A stretch of DNA of 64,000 bases from Sipunculus nudus (GCA_026874595.1 CM049309.1:7520076-7584075), one strand, 5' to 3'; positions 1 through 12,308 are shown, counted from the stretch's first letter. Program-made: numbers and translations. The notes: generated by a model from the sequence alone, not told the origin.

Positions 1-22
1 GAATTTTGGCTCATTTTTTTTT

Positions 23-26
<4 letters not shown>

Positions 27-80
<54 letters not shown>
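27..80. repeat. (AT)n microsatellite
   Basis: An uninterrupted run of alternating A and T. It is one of six long (AT)n tracts in the window and carries no coding signal. Confidence 0.95.
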
Positions 81-84
<4 letters not shown>

Positions 85-1435
85 CTTCAGAAGAGAAATC
101 ACCTGCAGCTGTTGTACTTTACTAAGAATATAGGATCTCCAGTTATATGTTTTAAATGCAAATTTAAGTTTTTTATATTTTTAAATCAGTGACCAATTAA
201 AGACATGTAGTCCAAATGTTGGTTATTTGGGACTGCTTGGAGACCCCGCAGGGGTAATTTTGGCTTTACTGCATTCAGACCAGGATGGTGAGAAAATGAG
301 ATACACAAGCCCAGATTTTCTTGGCCTTGTTTGACTGTAGGAAAAAAAACAAATTTCCAGGTAAAAAAAATTAATATCAGAATTTATTTTGAAAATTATT
401 GATAAGAGACCCACACTTCAGATGTTTTGTAGATGTTATATGAGAAAAACAAATACAGCCACGTGTCCTTCAGACACCAGCAATTGGCGACCCCTTTTGA
501 GTGATAAGTTTACTAAAACCACCAATAGCTATAAATATATGAAACTTCAAAAAAGAAATCGCAAGTTATAAGTTTTAAATGAACATTGAAGCTAAAAATC
601 CCATTTGCTGCTGGTTTGCTTTCATAAAATATTAGCAACTTAATTGTCGAGGATGCTCCCGCATGCAAGGAATTGTATCAAATCGTAAAATATTTTGTTC
701 ATGTTAAATAAAATGGACGCTTCGTCGCATATGCCTTTGAAAATTGTTTATATGGAGTGATGGCAGAAATTGGTAGAGGGTCCAAAAAAGGTGCCCTTGT
801 TGTAACCAGGAACCCGTCGGCAGCAAACAGTCACAGGGAACTTTGCGAGAAGTTGTGCCATATGTCGTCTTTCCTGCAATTCCTATGAAAAAATATTACG
901 CCGATTTGGACGTATAGCAAAAATCTTGGTTAAGTTGGACTAATGTTTAATTTTTTTTTCATATGTAAAATGAGACACTATGTTTACCATGTCGTACGAC
1001 AGAATCGGCTTCGGACAATTCTTTGCCATATCAACGAATTTTAGACAAAATCGTTCGACAATAGTATTATCGGTAGAGTATGAACGCTTGAAAATAAGTC
1101 ATTCTGCTGTTGCCTGCAGCTGTAGTACTTAACTACAAATATGGTCGTTTAAGTTACCTCCAGTTATATGTTTAAAATGCACATTGCAGCTAAAAATCCT
1201 ATTTGCTGCAGGTTTGCTTTAATAAAATATCAAGCAGATGACCATCTTAGGGATGCCTTTGTATATATGAAGGTCCCTGCATGGATCCCACACCGGAAAA
1301 TCCAACTAATGTAAGATCATTATCCTCCTGTACGTGCTGATACTCGAGCAGTTTCGGAATTTGCCGGGGCTGCGGCATCCGCATCTTTCTTATGGGCCAG
1401 AGGTCTTTGCTACTCAGAACGCTCCTCTTCTAGTT
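81..1435. other. left flank outside the duplication, no gene seen
   Basis: AT-rich noncoding sequence that does not align to unit B. It holds three diverged copies of a short repeat, near 81-180, 540-640 and 1105-1240. All three share a segment around 'gttatatgttttaaatg'; the last two continue through 'agctaaaaatcc' and 'tttgctttcataaaatat'. No open frame resembles a known protein and there is no splice structure I can defend. Confidence 0.5.
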
Positions 1436-1989
1436 GGGAACTGTGGGGACGGCCGGAACGTATTGTCTGAACTGTCAAATTTAAAATAAAAATTAGTTAT
1501 ATTTCAAGGATACACTGTTTACATTTCACATGCTCATTTTCATGGAGGTATTCATTGAAACCATGAAGAACTCGATGAGAACAAAATCCAAGCAATCACG
1601 AGTTTTTTATGCAACAATTATGACATAAAAAATGCCTAAATGTCTGACAGTTTTGATTTTAGAGAAAATTTACTCAAAATATTTTCTTTGGCTGCAGACT
1701 TGGGAGTTACATGGAAAAGGTCAGAGAGTGACTCACGGTGAATGATAGGTGTTATATTTTCAATGGGAAAGGTGCATAAACTGACCAATTAATTACAATA
1801 CATATATGGAAGAAATTTAATATATTTAAAACTCAATTAAACAGACTTTCTTGTTTAATTAATACAACTCGCACCAGTAATCGTTTGATGGAAGAGCTCA
1901 GTTAAAGATAGCGCCATCTGTTGGCTATCCGGGGAAATAGATCCACAAAAGCAAGTGAAACAACTGTGTATATCATGTGAGTACATGTA

Positions 1990-2165
1990 TAATATGCACA
2001 GTTCATGTTCATATGAGAATAATATGTACAGTTCTTGTTCAGATGAGAATATTATGGACAGTTCTTGTTCAGATGAGAATTTTATGTACAGTTCTTGTTC
2101 AGATGAGAATATTATGTACAGATCTTGTTCAGATGATAATCTATTGTACAGTTCATGTTCGAACA
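1990..2165. repeat. 30-bp minisatellite, short allele
   Basis: About six tandem copies of a 30-base unit (consensus 'gttcttgttcagatgagaat' plus 'attatgtaca'). The corresponding array in unit B (31228-31660 and 34529-34870) has roughly 25 units. Because the unit is a multiple of three, both strands show open frames with a ten-residue period; these are not proteins. Confidence 0.9.
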
Positions 2166-4113
2166 AAGAATGGCTTTCGTACAGTTACAATTTTTTACTC
2201 TTAAATGCATACAAAGTAATCATCCTGTCGAATAGTGCCCATTTGCATGTTAGTCCCGTATCACTTTATAATAGTTTACCCACAGAAAGCTTTTTAAGGA
2301 ATGTTTGTAGCTAGCAGTATACCCAAAATTTCAAAATGCGACTTGTGACATATGGGTTTTAGTATGTACGCAAAATGGCAGCCCCTTGAGAAACTGGGAG
2401 AAAAAAAAAACTGTCAGAGTATTGTGGAAAGGGGACGTGTTTTGCAAAAAGTTTAGAGTGGATTAACGCTTTTTAGACTACACCCTAATCCTCATATAAT
2501 AGAAGGCTGGTTTTACAAATAATTCTGTCATTTCTTATCATTCTCGAATACTTATTTCAGAATTTCATATGATGGTATCCTGTAATTGTCAAATCATACT
2601 TTTTATATTTTTTTTTCAGATGAAGGGGAGGGGGATCTCTCTTATTTAACAGTTTGAAAATATTTATCTGGAAACAAACATACATGTTTATGCAAATTTG
2701 ACTTCTGCAATAAAGTATATTAAAGTAGAAAGATTATAAGTATTAGTAGGGACTTAATTCTTGACATATCTTTACCCGGCGTTATTTGTTATATGACGGT
2801 TGTATATACATATATATCATTATAAGGATACGTGTATACATTGAAGGTATCTCTGTATTTGTATCTATTAAGATATATGTGTGAACATGTATACACACTG
2901 ACGGCTTATATACGCACTGTGATTGTGATTATGGGAGCATTTATTTATGTAAGAATGCATATGTACGGACATTGATTTTTCAACTAGGTTAAGGCATTAT
3001 GAAGAGTAACTACATATGCATATACAGTATATATGCATTGATAGCATGTTTTTGACTGGTGTATTTGATTATACATATATTTTTACAATTGGTGTGCCAT
3101 CTTTATATATGTTTTCAACTATTTAAAGGTTGGGTGGTGTTTTAGCCTGAGTATGTATATATTAAGTCTACACTGTGGCTTAGTATTAGTAAAGTATTGA
3201 AGACATACATATAAAACATATAAACTCAATGACGGAGTTTTTTTTTGTGTGTGTATGAATACATCTGTACATGCATAACTTGAGTATCTGTGTATGTCTG
3301 TGTATGTTTAGTCCACATAGTACGGTAAAAATAATATGTACTTGCATTTATGTAGCATTATATTATGTGCACTTTGCATGTACAACAAGTTAGGGTAACA
3401 CCATGCTACCTCTTACCTGAACTAGGTCTAATACATACGGAAAGGTCGGAAAGGTTTCTTTTTTAAAGCCATATATTCACCTGAATCATTTGTAGATTTT
3501 TATTTTATTTCTGCCTTAATCTATGTACATATTAATAGACTGTAGGTTATTCCTGGTAAGAAAGGCCTTTGTTAACAACAGGACAAATACACCCCACCCC
3601 GCCCCCTTGGACAATTAACCCGCCCTCCTGACAACTTACCCCCGGACAATTACTCCCCAGACAATAATTCCACAAAGGACGGTTATATATACTGTTATTA
3701 TATATCCCCAAAACAACTGGCGGTAACTGTCATGCAGAGAGGGTAATTGTCTGTGGGGTATATGAAGAGTTTTTGTAGGGGTTCTTTCAACAACCTTAGC
3801 ATTACAGTCACAAGGTTCTTGAGGGTTCTTTAAACGGTTCTTTTGGTTTCTTTGAAGAGATCTTTTGGGTTCTTTACCGGTTCTTAATTTTTGGTTGATT
3901 TATGGGGTTCTTTAAATGATTAATTTTGGTTCTTAATATGGTTTTTTTGTTTTTTTTTCAAGTGTCTCAGGTGGTCTTGTATTAATTCTTGTAGTTGAGA
4001 TAAATTATAGAAAAAATACTAAAATAACATATGGAATATATTCTGATCAAAGGTCTTCATTCAGTTAGTTTCTGAAGAAAGCTGCTACAATGTATACCAA
4101 AATATTTATTTTA
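2166..4113. other. noncoding duplicated sequence with two motif clusters
   Basis: No gene. The segment is collinear with pieces of unit B at 34871-35134, 36685-37524 and 45301-46165, where it is interrupted by insertions. At 3585-3680 a degenerate GACAATTA(A/C)CCCC motif recurs. At 3779-3935 the heptamer GGTTCTT occurs eight times in about 160 bases. Both clusters persist in unit B. Confidence 0.7.
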
Positions 4114-5567
4114 ACAAGTGACCCGTGGGTCATGACGCTCAGCCGACTGACATATTGACAATATGTCCTTGCACAGACAACTAATTAAGGTAATGTAGGT
4201 GGCATCATTGTACATGCATATTAGCTTAAGTTCATCAAGACCCACAACAAATCTGATGACAAACCAACCGGCCTTTCATGATGAATCTGGCAATTTAAGT
4301 GTATTTTCATTATTTCTAGGGTGCTCAAACATACCCCAAAACTCTGAGAATATAGTTCACTGTGACCTAATTTCAGGTTTCTGGGTAGAACCTTTGAGGA
4401 ACTCTCAGGATGTCAAGTTAGAAGATTCTGGGCCCAAAGGTTATGATTTGTGCCCTACTTTGGTATCAAATTTTCAATTATTATGAGGGGTGCTTATATT
4501 TATAAGCCCCATAGCTCAGAAAATATGGGTAACTGAGACCTAAATACACGTTTCCAAGGAGATTTTCATAGACCTCCCTGGATTTTAGGTTAGACGATTC
4601 CAGGTCCAATGTTTATGATTTGTGCCCTGCTTTGGCATCAAATTTTTAATTATGATGGGGGTGCTTATAAGCCCAATAGCTCTGAAAATATTGGTAACAG
4701 AGACCTAATTCAAGGTTTCCGAGAAGACTTTTCATGGACCTCTCTGGATGTAAAGTGAGAAGATTTAAAGTCCAGCGGTTACAATTTGTGCCCTGTTTAC
4801 AGATGACGGCATCTTTTGAGGTCCCAAAAATAGAGAAAAAAAATCTTTAAAAAATCGAAAAATACAGGTGGCGCCACCAGTCTGCAGACACTGATAAAAC
4901 ACTTCATGATTAATATCCATGCAAAGAATCATGGTGATCAATGCATTAGTTGTTCAGATACTTGAGCTTTTGTATCAAATTTTTCATTATACTGGGGGGT
5001 ACTTCGGAGCCCCATAGCTTGAAGAATATGGGTAACAGAGACTTAATTCCAGGTTTCCAAGTAGACTTTTCATGGATCTATCTGGATGTATAGTAAAAAG
5101 ATTCCTGGTCCAGCGTTTACGGTTTGTGCCCTTCAACAGATGACGGCATCTTTAAAGGTCTCGAAATAGAGAAAAAAAAGTTAAAAATCGAAAAAATACA
5201 GGTGGCGCCACCAGTCTGCAGAAACTGATAAAACACTCCATGATTAATATCCATGCAAAGAATCATGGTGATCAATGCATTAGTTGTTCAGATACTTGAG
5301 CTTTTGTATCAAATTTTTCATTATTCTGGGGGGTACTTCAGAGCCCCATAGCTGGAAGAATATGGGTAACAGAGACCTAATTCAAGGTTTCAAAAAAAGA
5401 GTTCTCACTTTGCATCCAGAGAGGTCCGTGAAAACTCTTTTTAGTTCTTCTCACTTTGCGTCAAGAGAGGTCCATGAAAAGATTCCAGGTCCAGCGTTTA
5501 CGATTTGTGCCCTTTTAACCGATGATGGAATCTTTAAGGTCTCAAAACAGAGAAAAATAATCGTAAA

Positions 5568-6950
5568 CTAGATGTGTCGGTACGACACGAATGCCCCCGC
5601 CTGGGGCAAATTAGAAAAATTTGTTAAATTTTGTAAAAATTTTTGTAAGTTCAGGTGTTGTGTGGTCAAAAGTAGGTCAAGAAGGGCAAAATGCAAACTC
5701 GATCTGTAACGGGTCATTATCAAGGAACACACCAAAAATCAGGCCAGTATGCAGGCATTGTGAAAAAAGTCCATACATGTGCATTTTTCATAAAAATTTC
5801 TGTCTTTCATGAAATTTTCTATGTTCATGATCTGTCATATGGTCAAAAATAGGTTAACTGGGACGAAACGCGAACTCGACCTGTAAGTGGTCATTATGCG
5901 CCCACAGACCAAACATTGGGCCAGTATCTGTAAGCATTGCATTGCAAAACTAGAATATTAGCAAAAGCTGGTAATCAGTTATAAATTTAAATTGGAGAGG
6001 TATGTACCATGTTTTATACCAATCCACCATATGGTTCCTGAGATATAAGCTTCTGAGTGTTTTATTATAATCAGCTCTAAAATGTAGAAAAATGGGTCAA
6101 GGTCACCCATCTTCGAACTTAACCGAGATTTTATCGATATACATCTTCACTGATGAAATAAAATTCCAACGGTGAATCCTTTTAGAGATATCCCGCTCAC
6201 AAGGTAAAAGTTAACAGACGCGGAACGGACGGACGGACACCCGACAGACAGATGGACGGATAGACGGACAGCTTGAGTGACGACAATAGCCCATCAGCCT
6301 ATGAGCTAAGGGCTAAAAACGGCTGTACATGTACATTTGTCATGAAAATTTATATTTTTCATGAAATTTTCTATGTTTAGGAGCCGTAAAACAATCAAAA
6401 GTAGGTCAACCAAGACGAAACGCGAACTCGATCTGTAACTCGTCATTATCTGCATACACACTAAAAATCAGGCCAATATCTGCAGGCATTGCGAAAAAAA
6501 AGTCCGTACATGTGTATTTGTCATGAAAATTTCTATTTTTCATGAAGTTTTCTAAGTTAAGGAGCCGTAAAACGGTCAAAAGTAGGTCAACCGGGAGGAA
6601 ATGCGAACTCGATCTGTAACTGGTCAATATCTGCATACACACCAAAAATCAGGCCAATATCTGCAAGCATTGCGAAAAAAAGTCCGTACATGTGTATTTG
6701 TCATGAAAATTTCTATTTTTCATGAAATTTTCTAAGTTTAGGAGCCGTAAAACGGTCAAAAGTAGGTCAACCAGAACGAAACGCGAATTCGATCTGTAAC
6801 TGGTCATTATCTGCCCACACACCAAAAATAAGGCAAATATCTGCAGGCATTGCGAAAAAAATCACCGTACAACTGTTTGATTTCGGAAGGACGGAATGAC
6901 GGACATGGGTAAAACTATATGCCCCGGCCACTTTGTGGCGGGGGCATAAA
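5568..6950 (+). mobile_element. core-repeat element, family B, copy 1, nested in family A
   Basis: It starts 'ctagatgtgtcggtacgac' followed by 'gaatgcccccgcc' and ends with a hairpin built from TATGCCCC...GGGGCATA, then AAAA. Core units of about 185 bases repeat 'ggtcattatctgc', 'caggcattgcgaaa' and 'cgtacatgtgtatttgtcat'. It interrupts a family A core unit between 'cgtaaa' and 'attgaaaaag'. It contains a shorter family C element. No protein is encoded. Confidence 0.7.
5950..6319 (+). mobile_element. core-repeat element, family C, copy 1, nested in family B
   Basis: It begins 'ctagaatattagcaaaagct' and ends with a GGAC-rich tract, 'gacagcttgagtgacgac', and the hairpin TAGCCC...GGGCTAAAAA. 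It holds about one core unit ('gtcaaggtcacccatcttcg...gatatcccgctcacaag'). The second family B copy (29 kb) has family C at the same internal point, so the composite is older than the spread of family B. Confidence 0.65.
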
Positions 6951-7658
6951 AATTGAAAAAGTACAAGTGGCGCCATCAGTCTGCAGAAACTGATAAAACA
7001 CTCCATGATTAATATCCATGCACAGAATCATGGAGATCAATGCATTAGTTGTTCAGATACTTGAGCTTTTGTATCAAATTTTTCATTATGCTGGGGGAAC
7101 TTCGGAGCCCCATAGCTCGAAGAATATGGGTAACAGAGACCTTATTCCAGGTTTCCAAGAAGACTTATCATGGATCTCTCAGGATGTAAAGTGAGAAGAT
7201 TTAAGGTCCAGCGGTTACAATTTGTGCCCTGTTTACAGATGACGGCATCTTTTGAGGTCCCAAAAATAGAGAAAAAAAATCTTTAAAAAATCGAAAAATA
7301 CAGGTGGCGCCACCAGTCTGCAGACACTGATAAAACACTTCATGATTAATATCCATGCAAAGAATCATGGTGATCAATGCATTAGTTGTTCAGATACTTG
7401 AGCTTTTGTATCAAATTTTTCATTATTCAGGGGGGTACTTCGGAGCCCCATAGGTGGAAGAATATGGGTAACAGAGACCTAATTCCAGGTTTCCAAGGAG
7501 ACTTTTCATGGACCTCTCTGGATGTGAAGTTAGAAGATTCCAGGTCCAGTGGTTACGATTTGTGCCTTGTAAACAGACAGACGGCCGGATGGCCGGACGG
7601 ACGACGGACAAAGAATGATCGCTATAGCTCAGATGACTTACAGTCAGCTGAGCTAAAA

Positions 7659-9510
7659 ACAAGGGACCTTTGGGTCACTGTGCTCAGCTGAAGTTGACCT
7701 TGAAGGTAAAAATCTAAAATAATATCTAATGGAGATCAAGTGTAAGAGGAAGAGGTAATAAAGGCCATGGTTGGTTTATATGATTGGTTTGTATTGATGA
7801 GCAAGAAATTGTTGCAAATAATATTTTGTGACCTGACCATGTGTTTCCTAATGTTGAAACTGAAGCATGTGAGCAGTTTGTGAACAAATGATCTGTACTA
7901 TTACCATGATCATCAGTTGGCTTTTTGATTAACTGTTGACATTTCAGTAGTTTACAAATTTGTTTAATTGAATCTATTTTTTTGTATAATATATATTATT
8001 AAATATATATGTATTTTTTATGAAATGTATACAGATGAAATAAAACTAATTAACAACATAAAACAGGGCAAACAAAGCCTGATCTCAAATTCTGCTGTGG
8101 CAGGAAAATAATGAACAAATGTTAGTATTAAATCCTAATTTTTTTATCACATCAATTTTTTTTTAATTTAAGTTTATATTTCTATACATTTCCAATAAAA
8201 CAGATACATCTGAATATAAAAGTTGATTCATAATTCTCAATTGCATCATCATAAATCGCAATCTTGTCATATAACACCACACCATGCATACAAATGTTTA
8301 TTTATTTTTTACCACAAAAATATATCTTTTAAATCTGCAAAACAATAAATATCTAAAAATAATACTTGATTTAGATTTCACAATTTTCAATTGTGTCTTT
8401 ATTTATCCGTTATGTGCTTCATATTTTATAAATTTAAGCATACTGATGGGTTCAATTATATTTGTTAAAATCATTTAAAAGAAAATTGATTTCTTTAAAA
8501 ATGCTACATTAACACAACATGGCATCTTCTGGATTACACTTGAATTACTTTTTTAAGGAAAGTTTTTGTATATTGGAGTGGAAACAGCGTTACAATTAAG
8601 GAAATACAGTGAAAACAATAACAATTACTGCATTACAATAAGTGGGTTGGGATTGCCAGGGGGTCTCCCCCAGTGACTGTAACAAATCAGAAACCTTGGC
8701 ATAGCCCGACTTCCAGTGACCTGGAGTGGGACCCTGCATCTGTAATCTGTTATCAAAGCAAATGACTACAGTAGAGCCTCAAGAAAAAAAATCAATAACT
8801 AGCTTAATTTTCAAGCTTTTATTTTCAAATTTCAGATTTAAACAAATTAAATATTTATGTTTACATGCTGTGAAAATTAAATCAATGGTACATACATGAG
8901 AAAAACGTGCCATGGTCAAAGTTGGGCTAAATTTAAGGTACTGATTTTATTTTTATGCTAATAACTTAAAAAATTTACAAAATTCAGATCTAATTTTGGG
9001 TAAACAATTAAATCTTAATTAAACATAGTTATATACTTGGGAAAATAGACTCTAGTTTCAACATTTTTCATGTAAAGTGAGTAAATATTTTTCCTGCTTT
9101 TTTACAAAGTCTATTATGTTCGGGCCCATAACTAAAAGAATTTATACTTAACAGACTTAATTTCTCGCATGTACATAGTAACTATATAGAAGAATATTTA
9201 TGGTAAATATGAGGAAAAACAGATGAGTGGTTTTGATATTAGGCAGTCCTGAAGAGTGAAAATAGATTTCTAATAAAAAATTGAGGTTTTTCCTTAATTT
9301 CTCAAAGGAACGAAGTCACAAAGACCCCGTTTTCGGCTTGGTAGGAGATCTTGGGGACATCTAACATTATGCTGAATTTTGGATTCCTAAGTCTTACGGT
9401 TTCAAAACGTGCCACATCTACAGACGGACGGACGGACGGACAGACGGACGGACGACGGACAATGGACCACGACTATAGCTCAGATGACTTATAGTCAGCT
9501 GAGCTAAAAA
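7659..9510 (+). mobile_element. core-repeat element, family D, copy 1, abutting family A
   Basis: It begins 'acaagggacctttgggtcac' followed by GCTCAGCTGA, directly after the terminal AAAA of the preceding element. It ends at 9510 with (ACGG)n, 'ctatagctcagatgactt' and CAGTCAGCTGAGCTAAAAA. Termini match family A, but the interior core (from about 8860, marked by 'gccatggtcaaagttgggc') is unrelated to the 335-base unit. 7700-8860 is AT-rich with no recognisable gene. Confidence 0.65.
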
Positions 9511-10159
9511 TGAGACTCGATGTCTTTATGCTTTCTAATAGGTGAAATAAACATGGCATCATCAAAGTACTCCTTCCTTGCAATTGTGAGACGCCATTCA
9601 CAAGACTCTGCTTAATCTCACTTCCGGTCAGATAAACTTCATTTGTTTATATTGACACCCCCCCCCCCCCCCCCGCCCCACCACCACCACCCACTCTTCC
9701 CAGACACCCATATATTATACAGAATTGGGATATACACAAAAAGAACAGCTTGTATACCATGGGATCTGCCATTTCTGGCCTTTTTTTTATTAAAGTTTCG
9801 AAGGATTGTTTTTAGCGAATATACATCAGATGTCAGAAGGGGCCCCTTTAATCTTATGATTAAAATTATATTTTTACTCTTTTTTTAATGATTTAAGTTC
9901 AAATTAGATTTTATATATACTGTGTATGCGGAGGGTGGGGATCCAGAACTACGAGGGTAGGGGGCATTATCCTATCAGTGAAAAGTTTACTCTATTTGAA
10001 CTAAATTATTAAGGCTGTTCGGTATACAGACACAAATTCAGACAAAAGAAATCTTTTTCAATTATACAATACATTTAATATTCATATTGAAGATTTAATA
10101 ATATAACACAAATACAAAAGTTAAATACAAGTATGACAAAAGATTATAACAAATTTTAC
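9511..10159. other. 3' flank of the small gene with a poly-C tract
   Basis: Duplicated noncoding sequence, equal to 46184-46840. It includes a poly-C/CA tract at 9657-9690. On the minus strand an ATTAAA variant poly(A) signal lies at about 10092-10097, some 65 bases past the stop of the small gene, and is conserved in unit B. Confidence 0.55.
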
Positions 10160-10933
10160 TTAAAACTGTGTATCAAAAAATGAACATATGCAATCGTGTA
10201 TTTCAGAATAAACAATTGTGTATTTATGTTGTGGTGTTGTGTGTATATTATTTGTGTCGTGTATATTATTTGTGTCACATGAACAAAAACTAAGGTTATC
10301 TAATGTTGTGAAAGTGTCATGTAATATGTCGCTGTTTGATGACCATATGCTTGTAGTGTCTGTGTTGATGCTGATATTGTCGTCGGATGATGTGGAACTG
10401 TTTTTTCTGTTTATGATGTCTTGATTTATTTGAATATCTTGCAGTTTCTTCTTTGTGTTTTCTCTTGTTTTTCTTTGTCTTTTTGTGCTTGTTTTCACTT
10501 CTGTTTTGGTTTTCATGCTTTTATTTTTGTTGTGACTCTTCTTTGAGTTAAACACTGGAAATATGATAACATCATTATAAGTATTATAATAAAAATGAAT
10601 TAAAACAGGATAAAACACAATATTACATTTTTATTTATTTTCTCCTATCTTAATATCAAGTTAGGAATTACCAGTTCTTAATAAGTTTAGATATATACAA
10701 AATCATGCATGGGAAAGATTATGTCATGCAGTGTATTTAGTTTTACACAGAGTAAGACTAAAATTGACATTATTAAATAAATAGTCAATGTTTACGATAA
10801 GGCAAACCTACCGGTAGACTGTTTATTGATGAAAAATATACACAAGTGGGTCATTTACTGTTACACTTATATATCCAGTTTCACATTCATTACTTATTAC
10901 TAATAACAATACGATGATACCTCCATGTCACGT

Positions 10934-10971
<38 letters not shown>

Positions 10972-11194
10972 TTATTTATTTATTTATGTGTGGATATATT
11001 ACTGATGGGTTGTCGTGTAAAATTTCATAATATAAGTTCAAGGCGAATGACTTATACTGAGTACAGCAGAGATTCATTATCAAGGCAAGGACCAAGACTT
11101 TAAAAACTGTGTGATATTTGTACTCACGTGTTAGTTTAGCAATCCAGAGGAGAAATCCCCCGATGTTGAAATGCTGAGGCATATACTCTGTCAT
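10160..11194 (-). CDS. unknown small Ser/Thr/Asn/Lys-rich protein, copy A (two coding exons)
   Basis: I do not recognise this protein. Coding exon 1 is 11128-11194 (67 nt, MTEYMPQHFNIGGFLLWIAKLT plus one base). It is preceded by a 'tttgtag' acceptor and followed by GTGAGT. Coding exon 2 is 10554-10160, after a 'tttccag' acceptor. Phases match: one base plus two bases give a Leu codon. The 573-bp intron gives a 153-residue product. The N-terminus has a short hydrophobic stretch (GGFLLWIA). Residues about 30-65 are very basic (KTKTEVKTSTKRQRKTR...KKK). The rest is Ser/Thr/Asn/Asp-rich and ends with a Cys-containing tail (CICSFFDTQF). Compared with copy B, the indels are 3 and 18 bases, both frame-preserving, which argues for coding. 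Function, location and partners are unknown. Confidence 0.6.
10937..10984. repeat. (AT)n then (TTTA)n in the intron
   Basis: Simple repeat within the intron between the two coding exons. The unit B counterpart is shorter and broken up (47600-47636). Confidence 0.9.
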
Positions 11195-11224
11195 CTACAA
11201 AGAGTAACAGAAAATTATTATGAT

Positions 11225-11345
11225 AAGTGATATAATAATAATAACATTTATAATAATAATAATTATTATTATTATTAATTTTTATTATTATTATTTTAAA
11301 TAATAGTAATAATAATGAATAATAATATTAATAATAATAACTACT
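11225..11345. repeat. AT-trinucleotide-rich tract in the 5' intron
   Basis: Imperfect (ATA/ATT)n repeats. A shorter version is found at 47885-47940 in unit B. Confidence 0.8.
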
Positions 11346-11804
11346 GATCACTGACTATTAATACACTTATTATTATGATTTATACAGTATTATTTATACA
11401 CGTAGTTGTAGATTATCGACATTAATTATATATTGTTCACAACTGTTAAGACAATATATGTCATAATAACGGTATTAATATAATATATATAATATAATAT
11501 GACGGTAATGTATATCCGCACAACAGTCGTGCGTTTTCAAATATTTCTTACACAAAATTTTATAGAACTGCACAGATCCAGAATTACAATTGGACTTTTC
11601 CATTTACATCTGTATAAATAGCGGTTTTAAATGCACATTTTAAATTATTAAAAATATACCCTGATATTACCGGTACGGCGGTGGTATAACAGTATAGTCT
11701 AAATACTTATAATTACTTTTATATTATTTAGTTTTATTACTTTTAAACTGGCTAGATATTAATTATTATGGGACATTCAAACATGCAGAATCAGCATTAC
11801 TTAC

Positions 11805-11885
11805 ATTTTTGTGGGCTTTGTATCGTCCGTGCACGTCTTGTTTATCAGATGTAACTCGTGCGAATGACGTGAGTCGTTAGAAACC
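11805..11885 (-). other. probable 5' untranslated exon of the small gene, copy A
   Basis: A GTAAGT donor lies on the minus strand at 11799-11804, so the exon ends at 11805. Its 5' end is not defined; about 11885 is a guess from the promoter motifs. The frame joining the downstream ATG is open back to a TAA near 11880 but has no ATG, and it differs from copy B by many replacement changes. It is therefore more likely untranslated. The intron to the first coding exon is 610 bp. Confidence 0.45.
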
Positions 11886-12060
11886 GACTTTTAAATGCGA
11901 CAGCAAACCCAGCAACAACGTTCGAAAAGTTATGACAGATATATAGCAACGACGTTTAATGACGTAACTTCCGTCCATATTGAAGCCAGTTTGAGAAAGT
12001 TTTGGTTGACAGCCAATCAGCTGGCGATTCATTCGATTGTTGAAGTCATGACAACGACAT
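11886..12060 (-). promoter_or_regulatory. candidate promoter of the small gene, copy A
   Basis: Reading the minus strand toward the exon: an inverted CCAAT box (GATTGG, from 'agccaatcag' near 12011), a CRE/ATF-like TTACGTCA (near 11960-11967), 'tatatat' (near 11940) and 'tttaaaag' (near 11890), then the exon. The block is strongly conserved at 48950-49120 in unit B, although the CRE core there reads TGACGCAA. Motif matches are short, so this is a proposal. Confidence 0.4.
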
Positions 12061-12235
12061 ATTTTTACAGACCTCCTGTACCGAGTGACCCATGGGCTCG
12101 GTGCACTGCTTAACCCTTTGTTACAAAATATCATATTTTATGCTCCGCAAAGTAAATATTATAGTTTCGGTGGAAAGTACAAACAAAACATCATCATGAC
12201 CGGATACATGGGACCTATATAGATATTTAAAATAC

Positions 12236-12237
<2 letters not shown>

Positions 12238-12306
<69 letters not shown>
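12238..12306. repeat. (AT)n microsatellite at a retrotransposon junction
   Basis: Long AT run immediately 5' of the retrotransposon fragment. It is absent from the corresponding site in unit B (near 49290). Confidence 0.9.

Positions 12307-12308
<2 letters not shown>

Larger units (their letters stand above)
4114..7658 (+). mobile_element. core-repeat element, family A, copy 1 (HINE/pearl-like)
   Basis: The left end carries the palindrome GACCCGTGGGTC (4120-4131) followed by GCTCAGCCGACTG. The right end has an ACGG-rich tract, then a hairpin TAGCTCAG...CTGAGCTA and AAAA. In between are tandem core units of about 335 bases; the box 'ggtggcgccaccagtctgca' recurs at 4867, 5201 and 7303. No transposase or Rep/helicase frame is present, so it is non-autonomous. 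Unit B lacks the whole 4114-9510 block (near 46180), so insertion followed the duplication. The bivalve HINE/pearl assignment rests on architecture only. Confidence 0.75.

Noticed and set aside
1955-2314. 119-codon Ser/Cys-repeat frame
   Set aside because: Same minisatellite effect; the unit B copy does not preserve the flanking frame.
5284-7691. Frames of 80-101 codons in the core repeats
   Set aside because: They recur only because the core unit recurs; stops and shifts differ between units and no domain is present.
11805-11880. Protein-coding reading of the first exon of the small gene
   Set aside because: It is open in frame with the downstream ATG but has no start codon, an upstream stop, and several replacement changes between copies over a short stretch.
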